A stretch of DNA of 64,000 nucleotides from Pseudocercospora fijiensis CIRAD86. Taxonomy: Eukaryota > Ascomycota > Dothideomycetes > Mycosphaerellales > Mycosphaerellaceae. The position numbers and the translations under genes are program-made. The DNA lies in assembly GCF_000340215.1 (NCBI RefSeq), contig NW_006921535.1, forward strand, positions 1 to 64,000, read 5' to 3'. How positions within the stretch are numbered: position 1 is the first letter of the stretch; each line of letters opens with the position of its first letter. Shown piece by piece: positions 57,201 through 64,000 of this stretch. Under the pieces are notes generated by a model. The model searched no databases, was not told the origin of the DNA, and saw only the letters and a program-made list of their open reading frames with translations.

Positions 57201-58415
57201 GTATCGGCTCCTCTTCTTCCGCGTCTATATCCTAGTCTTAGGAATACTTATAAAAGTAACTATCTACGGCGAGCGCTTAGTAAAGTACTATCTAACTATA
57301 AGGGGTCGATATAATAGGTAGGTTATCTAGTTCCTCGTCGGAATTAACCCTAGCGTCGCTACTTAAAGGACTACTTAAATCCGATTAGATTAAACTACTA
57401 GTTACCGAAGGTACTCGCGAGCTTTCGAGTATAACGTCGCTATTATTGTCTCGACCCTACTAACCTCGCGGTAGCGTAGGTCGTAGTAGTAGTAGGGGTT
57501 CTAGTAAGGTAAGGCGTAGGTTACGCCCTCTAGGATTTAGCCGGATACGTAGTAGGAGCCCGCGTTATAGCTACGATAGGTAAGCTCTAGGACGAGGCCT
57601 TTATAAGCTCTCTTTTAAATTAGACCTAGTAATACTATCTCTTAATCTAGACGGGCTTCGCCTTAAGCTAGGGCTAGGAATACTATCTCTAGAATTAGAC
57701 TTAGATATACTCGCGCTTACGATCGGTCGACTACGCTATACCGAGGCTAGTAGTTAATTCGTTCTATCTCTTAAAGTAGGTAATAAGGGGCTCTCTAGAA
57801 TAGGAGGGAAGGAGAGACTTCTTCGAGAAGTTAGCGAAGTAAGTTAAGTAGCGGACTTCGAAGCTAGTAATAGGGGAGAATAAGCTACGCTTACTTAGGA
57901 GTCTAGCTTAGGCGGCGTCGTAGGTAACGAGAGGCTCTCTAGAATAGGAGGGAAAAAGAGACTTCTTCGAGGAGTCGGCGAAGTAGATTAAGTAGCAGAC
58001 TTCGAAGCTAGTAATAGAGAAGAATAAGCTACGCTTCCTTAGGAGTTAGGCTTAGGCGGCGTCGCTAGTATAAAAGCTAGCGAGGAAGGCGTCGCTAGTA
58101 TAGAAGCTAGCTAGGAAGGCGTCGCTAGTATAGAAGCTAGCGTAGGAGGTATCGCTAGTATAGAAGCTAGCTAGGGAGGTATCGCTAGTATAGAAGCTAG
58201 CGCGGGAGATATCGCTAGTATAGAAGCTAGCGCGGGAGGTATCGCTAGTATAGAAGCTAGCGTAGGAGGTATCGCTAGTATAGAAGCTAGCGCGGGAGGT
58301 ATCGCTAGTATAGAAGCTAGCGCGGGAGATATCGCTAGTATAGAAGCTAACGCGGAAGGTATCGCTAGTATAGAAGCTAGCGTAAAAGGTATCGCTAGTA
58401 TAGAAGCTAGCGCTA
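54230..58415 (+). pseudogene. Very long coding relic with C-terminal minisatellite, unrecognised
   Basis: Plus-strand frames with RIP-type stops cover most of this stretch. Around 56.6-57.5 kb one frame gives VSLFTLVYIIATLPVDLPIS, RKEKYVNILVSSNIKQLISR, ELTILYDVRKYIRELVKLTL and FYEYNFRRYRLLFFRVYILV. Around 55.4-56.0 kb another reads VRSGSINQLKIGSTIRLIDA. I could not follow one frame throughout, so introns or two genes are possible. The end is repetitive: a ~140-bp direct duplication (57,790 and 57,933) and then about 11 in-frame copies of a 30-bp unit encoding ASIEASAGGI. The second hAT copy is inserted 57 bp after the last unit. The family is unknown. Confidence 0.5.
58063..58415 (+). repeat. 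30-bp coding minisatellite (ASIEASAGGI repeat)
   Basis: GCTAGTATAGAAGCTAGCGC plus GGGAGGTATC repeats about 11 times with few changes. The 30-bp period keeps the frame, so it encodes a 10-residue repeat, ASMEASAGGI before RIP. Confidence 0.88.
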
Positions 58416-58900
58416 GTAGGGATTATACTATAGCGGACGAAGGGGGTCTAGTAGCTATTAAAGCGGGGCGGTTAGACCCCGCAGTGGTTCGGGTTGGTTT
58501 AGTTTAGTTTGCTAAGCCGAAACTCTAGTTTAGTTTGGGTTAGTTTGCCAAGCAACTACATAAGTAGCTGGTTCGAACTATATAATTTATCGGTTTTTAA
58601 GAAGTGTACGAATGTATACGTAGCTTCAAGCAAGCCCTTTGTAAGACTTAGCAGTGTAGCCGGCAGCGTAGCCGGCATTTTTAGTCCTTAGTACTTATAG
58701 AATTTTCGAATCCTACTTAGGCTACGTAGTTATATAAAGGTACTTATATAACCTCAAATCTATAGACAATCAGCTAAGGGCACTAACCAATTAAAAGCAC
58801 ACACATATATAAGGCATTATAGTTCAGTTCGGAAACTGCACTCCTTAGGTATGAATTTTATCCTTTCGTTTACGGTTCAATTCCCTAACTGCTTAGTAGA

Positions 58901-59440
58901 ATGTCTTTATCTAGATCTAGGCAGAACTTATCGATTTCCCTAGAAGTCCTCCTCCTTAAGAAGTTTATACACTTTCCTACCGAACTATTCGACAATATTA
59001 AGTACTAGGATAGCTCCTCCCTCGGTATCGGTATAGTATATAAAAGAGCTATAAGGCAGCTCTATAGAACGTTCTACTAGTTACTCGCTATACTAAGGCC
59101 GAATGCTAGTTCGTTCCTTAGAACTCTTAGTTATTTAGGAGATATAAAGGGTAGGGTAGGTAGTAACTTCGTATTATATAAGGAGGTAGAGGCTGCTATA
59201 GAAGAGGCCTTCAACCTATAGAAGATAGTGAAAGATATAGAGGCAGCTACAGGTCTAGGTACCTAGTTGAATTTCTAGTAGGTAGAGTATAAGGATATTT
59301 AGAGGGAGTATTAGGTAGAGTTGCGAAGGCAGGTGTATAATATACTCTAGAAAATAGGGATAGTGCCTATAACTATAACTATTAGGCTCTTCAACCTTCC
59401 TTATTTTTCCCTGTTTTCTTTTTATAAAAATCTAAACTAA
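58901..59440 (+). pseudogene. 180-codon unrecognised gene of the hAT element (copy 2)
   Basis: Mirror of 39,959-40,498. It keeps the ATG (ATGTCTTTATCTAGATC) and the full frame, with a few more TAG codons than copy 1. The end is again six bases from the convergent H3 frame. Confidence 0.6.
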
Positions 59441-59446
59441 TACAAA

Positions 59447-60453
59447 TCAACCGGAATGTCTATCTTCTTTTAGTTCTTTGAAAAACCTAGCAGCGTAGCT
59501 AGCAGCGTAGCCGGCAGCGTAGCCGGCAGCGTAGCCGGCCTTTTTACTCCTTAGTACTAACGGGATTTTAGGAGACTTCCATTCCGTACGGCTAATAAAG
59601 CATACTATACTATATATATATGCTTAGAGAGTATTTAGAGCGCGGTATGTAGCGCCGTATAATAGCGGCTCATTTCGTATATAGAAAAGCTTATAGACGA
59701 TACTACGAACATCCTTCCTACTAATATATCTATCCTATCTAGCACTATCTCGAATATAGACATTCTAGCCTTTCAGAATCTAATCGAGTGCTTTGAAATC
59801 CTTGTCTATAATCGTTATACGCTTCGCGTAGATAGCTATAAGGTTGACCGCTAAAATAGTATTAGTATAGTCCGAAAAGAGGTAGAAGAGAAACATACAT
59901 TCGAAGATACGAACCAGGTAGGCTTCTATAGCCTCTTAAAGGGCGCCTATCGCGGAGGCTTAGAAGCGAAGGTCTATTCTATAATCCTAGGCAATTTCGC
60001 GAATAAGTCGTTAGAAAGGAGTTTTGCGGATTAGGAGCTTAGAACTCTTCTAATACTACCGAATCTCACGGAGGGCTACGGCTAAAGAAGGATTAGTAAA
60101 AAGACAGTAAGAATGCCGGCTACGCTGCCGGCTACGCTGCCGGCTATAAATAGGACTTACTTCCTAGGCGCTATCGACGCTTCGTACGATTACTACTAGC
60201 AGTAGAAGCGCTAGTTGTCGTCTTACGTAGAGCCTTACCCGCCGTTGTCTTACGCGGAGCCTTGCCCGCCGTTGTCTTACGCGGAGCCTTACTCGCGACG
60301 CCCTTTCTAGTACCGGAGCTAGCGGCAGCAGTAGCAGCTATCTTACGTTAATGTACTGTGCTCGTTCTATTATTTCCGATCTTGTTACGACCCGTAGAAG
60401 CACTAGGTCCCTTCTTACGAGGCGTCGTAACTTAGTTAAGTAGACTCGCTATT
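59447..60453 (-). pseudogene. Histone H3 gene with duplicated tail motif (copy 2)
   Basis: Mirror of 38,947-39,952, with the same two introns (mirrors at 60,082-60,160 and 59,851-59,898). The tail again encodes repeated GKAPRKTTA-type modules (60,210-60,300). The core again reads LLIRKTPF, LVREIA and GALQEATEAYLV. In the right part, the GCCGGC tract (59,485-59,540) has four 12-bp words, as in copy 1. RIP stops differ slightly in number between the two copies, so comparing them recovers many original codons. It is not functional as read. Confidence 0.9.
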
Positions 60454-60998
60454 ATAAAAGTCGTCGAATTAAGGAAAAAAGTGCGTTACGAAGGTATACG
60501 AAGGCGCGCGCGGAGCGAGGATATTACGGAGGTAGTAGATATAGAGCGTAGAGGTATAGGTATCGATGCGAAGGTTGAATATAGCGGTAGTATCGCGGTG
60601 TCGCTAGGCAATAGAGTGAGCTTCGCGCAAGCCTATATTATAGTAACGTTAGAGTAAGGAAAGAAGGCAGGTACGGCTGAAAAAGGCAGGTACGGCTAAA
60701 AAAGGCAGGTACGGCAGACTTTAAAATATGGCCGGTATATATAGCCGGCATAGTAATAGGCGAAAGCCTCCTTTTAATAAATAGCCGGCGTAATAATAGT
60801 ATCCTACTATAGTATAGATATTCTTTAGTAATGCCTTTACTAGCTATAGTAATCTTATAAGTAACCTAGGCCTATTGCTAGTAAATATAAGAAATATCAG
60901 GTAGGCTATACTAAACAAGCTAGTTATTTAGCAGGAAAAGGCCTACTACCGTCTCTATATGCCGGCTACGAGTGCCGGCTACGAGTGCCGGCTATCGC

Positions 60999-62009
60999 TC
61001 TAAATTCAACTCCGCCCTATCTCGGAGGCTAAGGTACCGAGCGGAAACCCTACAGCTTATATTCACTCGGTTATCGCGGAGCGCTTATAGGTAAGGTATT
61101 AGAAAAGAGTATAAAAAGTACGAGAAGAGTATCCTAGGATATAGGTCGTAAGTGAATAAGAGTAGCACGCCTAGTTATTTATATAGTACGTTACTCTATA
61201 CGACTAAGAGCCTATATTATCTCGTGCTTCGCTTATAAGACCTCGACTCTACTAATATACTGTTATTCTCCTACTCGGTCGCTGTCTCAAATCTTCTTCG
61301 AGTTGCCGGACTTAGTGCGTATCTGTAGCTATATAATAGCGCTACGTATTATAGAGAATCAACTCCGCCGTATCTCGAAGGCTAAGGTACCGAGCGGAAA
61401 TCCTATAGCTTATATTTACTCGGTTATCGCGGAGCGATTATAGGTAAGGTATTAGAAAAGAGTATAAAAAGTACGATAAGAGCATCCTAGGATATAGGTC
61501 GTAAGTGAATAAGAGTAGCACGCCTAGTTATTTATATAGTACGTTACTCTATACGACTAAGAGCCTATATTATCTTATGCTTCGCTTATAAGACCTCGAC
61601 TCTACTAGTATACTATCGATCTCCTCCTCGGTCGCTAATACGCTGTCTTAATTCTTCTTCGAGTTGCCGGACTTGGTACGTATCTATAGCTATGTAATAG
61701 CGCTATGCATTATAGAGAATTTCTCGTTAAAGTTTCTCTCTCGCAGGCTTGCTATCTGCCTCGTAGTATAGAGGATCAAAGTACTAATGCTAAAGAATCT
61801 CCTTATAGTTAGGATGCTAGGGCTCCTTAGGACCTTTGTGTTTTAGGTCTAAATAGAGACGTATTATAAACGTTCTATCGCCCTTTCGCTTACTACCCGC
61901 TAGGTCGCGATATGCGAAGAAACTAATCTAAATGTAGCTCGTCTCTGTAAGAGCCGGGTGAATATAGAGCGCTAGGTTTCTACTTCGTACCTTAGATTTA
62001 GGGACGGCG
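60999..62009 (-). pseudogene. Unrecognised gene of the hAT element with 361-bp tandem duplication (copy 2)
   Basis: Mirror of the 37,390-38,400 region of copy 1. The duplication occupies 61,005-61,719. The reading and the duplication are the same, including the short deletion in one unit. Unassigned for the same reasons as copy 1. Confidence 0.45.
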
Positions 62010-62110
62010 CGGAGATAAAATTAGAAATGTGGCCGGCACCTGTAGCCGGCAAAAGGATGCGAAAATAGGCCTCCTCCTAGGTTAATCTAACGACTAAATA
62101 CAATTTCCAA

Positions 62111-62752
62111 CTAATCCGCTATAAACCGACGCCGAATTTTAGCTAGAAGCTGTATATCTTTATTTTAAAGAGTAACCCGCTTCGTATAGATAGTAAGGAG
62201 GTTTAAAAGCTTAAGCTCGGTTACGAGAAATGCCTCCGTAGCTTCCTAAAGAGCACTAATCGCCTTAGCCGTAAATCGTATACTAGACCGAAAATCTAAT
62301 GTAATTTCTCGGACGAGTCGCTAGAAGGGAGTCTTAGGGATTAAAAGCTCGGTCCCTCTTTTGTTTTAGAAAAGCCGGATCTAGCGAAGGGTAATAGTAC
62401 CTAGTTTAAAGCGCCGCTTCTTTATCGTCGAGTCCTACCTTGTTCCCTTTCTTTTAATAGAAAGATAACTTTTCTTCGCGATAGTCTTCGTCCGCCTACT
62501 CTTTTTAGCCTTCTCCTATCTACCTATAGCCTTCTTGTTTTTCGGTACTGTTTTCCGAGGAACCCCCTTCCTTCGTATATACTATAGAGAGCCTTGCTCT
62601 TCCGATATCTCGTTCTCGCTACGGTCTCCCTATACTTAGCTTGCTTTACCCTTGCCCTTTAGCCTCTAAAGATATTTATCTACGCGTTTAGGCGACGAGG
62701 GTATATCGGTAGGACCTAGAAAATTAATAAGTATATAATCGTAAGGAGACAT
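62111..62752 (-). pseudogene. Divergent histone H3 variant with basic N-terminal extension (copy 2)
   Basis: Mirror of 36,647-37,288. The ATG (CAT at 62,750-62,752) is kept. The Lys/Arg-rich extension and the H3 core (IALRWIRLF, PKTPF, LVREI, ISAL, TEAFLV, IYTKRVTL, KDIQLL) are read as in copy 1. Presence in both copies shows the gene belongs to the element rather than being a chance capture by one insertion. Confidence 0.87.
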
Positions 62753-63065
62753 TAATGCTTCTTACCTTCTAGAACAAATAGTCTTCTATTAAACCGCCTT
62801 ATTAGGTTATCGTTAGATTCGAATAAAGGATAGTAGCTTAAGGAAGGGGAGGTAGCCGGCTTAGGAAGGCCCGAAGAGCCGAATCCTTAAGGTATGTTTG
62901 TCTTTAAGAATATAGGGAAAGGGAAGAAGGAGAGGAAGAGCGAATAGAGAATTAGAAATAGTCCGTAGGTAAGCGGGGTCGGTTGCTATAGCAACTAGTC
63001 TATTTAGGTCCTAGGAATTCGAAACACATTTCGGATATATGCCGGCTATATACGCCGGCTATATT

Positions 63066-64000
63066 ACCTTATACGTAAACGCTTCGTCTCCTTAAAGCTG
63101 CTCTAAGCCTATATACGTTTCCGCTTCTCGACCCGGTATCGCCTTCTGCCTCCGCCCTCCTCCTCTTCGTTATCGCTAATTAGGGTTTCGCTTAGACTAA
63201 ATTTCGCATTCTCTTCGCGCTCCTAGGTTTCTTTAATCTTAAGGTTTTCTAATTCCTCGATTAACTCCTTTAGTATAATCTTTAGTAACCTACCTTAGCG
63301 ATTCTAGTAGAGGAGATAGTATCGGAATACTATAATAGATTCGAAGGTAGTAGGCGAGTATATTCGATTAAAGCGGCCCTAGTAACGAGCGATACTAAAA
63401 GACCTCTTATAGCCTATACCTACGCTCGGGATAGCGAGGACGTCCCGAGCGACCGACGCTATTGTTAGAAACTTAGGCTCTAACCGCTACTATATAGCGA
63501 GAATATCGTCTCCGAATTCGTCTAGAAGACCGGTAAGATCTAGAGATTATTAGCCCTCTTTCCGAGCCTACGGGTTTATACTTACTCGCGCGCCGATAGA
63601 GATCGAACTCTTCTTTATTTACTTTAGTAGTTGCTTCCTCTTCTGCCTCTACTTCCTGCCTACGAAACAGGTATAATATCGGAGCCTTCTAAACCTTCTT
63701 TTTCTTTATAGGAGCTGCATTTAGACTAGTTTCTTTCCGACGCTCGTAGAACATCTTTTCTAGAATAGTCTAGTAATGCTTCGGCTATACCTCGTCCGCC
63801 TTCTATTCCGGCCTCTGCTAGTATATATCCTTTTCTACCGGGTTAAGCAAGTACGCAACGCTATAGATATCCCCGAACGAGTTAAAGGTAGCACTATAAT
63901 ATTTATACAACTTAGTATAGGAGGTGTCTATAGCTTTCGTTATAGCTACTTTCTAGGGAACGCTCTTCCTAGCTAGCTTAGCTACGGTTTCCTCGAGCTC
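63066..64000 (-). pseudogene. hAT transposase, C-terminal part (copy 2, cut by the window edge)
   Basis: Mirror of 35,399-36,333. It includes the hAT dimerisation domain (VARDVLAIPSVGIGYKRSFS on the minus strand near 63,395-63,470). It runs out of the window at ELEETVAKLARK. The frame change seen near 35,845 in copy 1 falls at about 63,554 here. Both copies read the same locally, so it is either ancestral or an unrecognised intron. Confidence 0.85.

Larger units (their letters stand above)
58473..64000 (-). mobile_element. hAT transposon carrying histone H3 genes, copy 2 (inverted, truncated by the window edge)
   Basis: Begins TAGACCCCGCAGTGGTTCGG, the same terminus as copy 1's right end. 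Every landmark maps to copy 1 by the rule x + y = 99,399, so 58,473-64,000 mirrors 35,399-40,926 with no net length difference over 5,528 bp. Differences are mainly C/T or G/A at CpA/TpG sites, that is, independent RIP after duplication. The eight bases before it are GGGGCGGT; the partner duplication would lie beyond the window. The copies differ in insertion site, so two transpositions are more likely than one segmental inversion. Confidence 0.93.

Noticed and set aside
1..64000. tRNA, rRNA or other structural RNA genes
   Set aside because: No segment with tRNA box A/box B spacing or rRNA similarity was noticed on either strand. This was by eye only.

Overview
The window is one chromosome end of a filamentous ascomycete. 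It opens with about 236 bp of CCCTAA telomere repeat. The next 64 kb shows the signature of repeat-induced point mutation (RIP): CpA and TpG are strongly depleted, TpA is in excess, and CpG is kept. Nearly every coding region I recognise is a relic. Reading frames stay open over long stretches, but Gln and Trp codons have become TAG/TAA and start codons are usually ATA. Coordinates of most genes are therefore approximate. Residues I quote are read from the sequence, with RIP stops treated as Gln or Trp.

Layout. (1) 1-2,280: telomere, degenerate telomere-like repeats and a 48-bp satellite. (2) Block A, 2.3-31.0 kb, resuming at 40.9-43.1 kb: a strongly mutated gene array. It holds two SNF2-family helicase relics (6.3-11.9 and 13.4-17.8 kb, minus), several unrecognised genes, and a telomere-linked RecQ-type helicase relic (26.6-31.0 kb, minus). 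Four minus-strand genes share a duplicated promoter cassette. (3) A 9,922-bp hAT transposon (31,005-40,926) with matching terminal inverted repeats and a perfect 8-bp target duplication lies at the 5' end of the RecQ relic. (4) 43.2-44.8 kb: short tandem repeats. (5) Block B, 44.8-58.46 kb: a third SNF2-family relic (minus) and two long unrecognised plus-strand relics, the last ending in a coding minisatellite. (6) 58,473-64,000: a second hAT copy in inverted orientation, running off the window. Positions in the two copies sum to 99,399 with no net indel.

The most unusual content is the cargo of the hAT element. Besides its transposase it carries two different histone H3-family genes. One has a canonical H3 core, with two introns and a duplicated GKAPRKTTA tail motif. 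The other is a divergent H3 with a basic N-terminal extension of about 130 residues. Both are present in both copies.

The second striking pattern is that each block has its own short palindrome, repeated inside spliceosomal introns and at gene edges: TTTTGCYRGCCGGCAAAA in block A, AAACTTTAGGTATATACC and its complement in block B, and tandem GTAGCCGGCA in the hAT element. The block A palindrome is also the core of the 48-bp subtelomeric satellite and of a 95-bp tandem array. Introns were inferred from GT...CTAAY...AG signals and from frame agreement across the junction.
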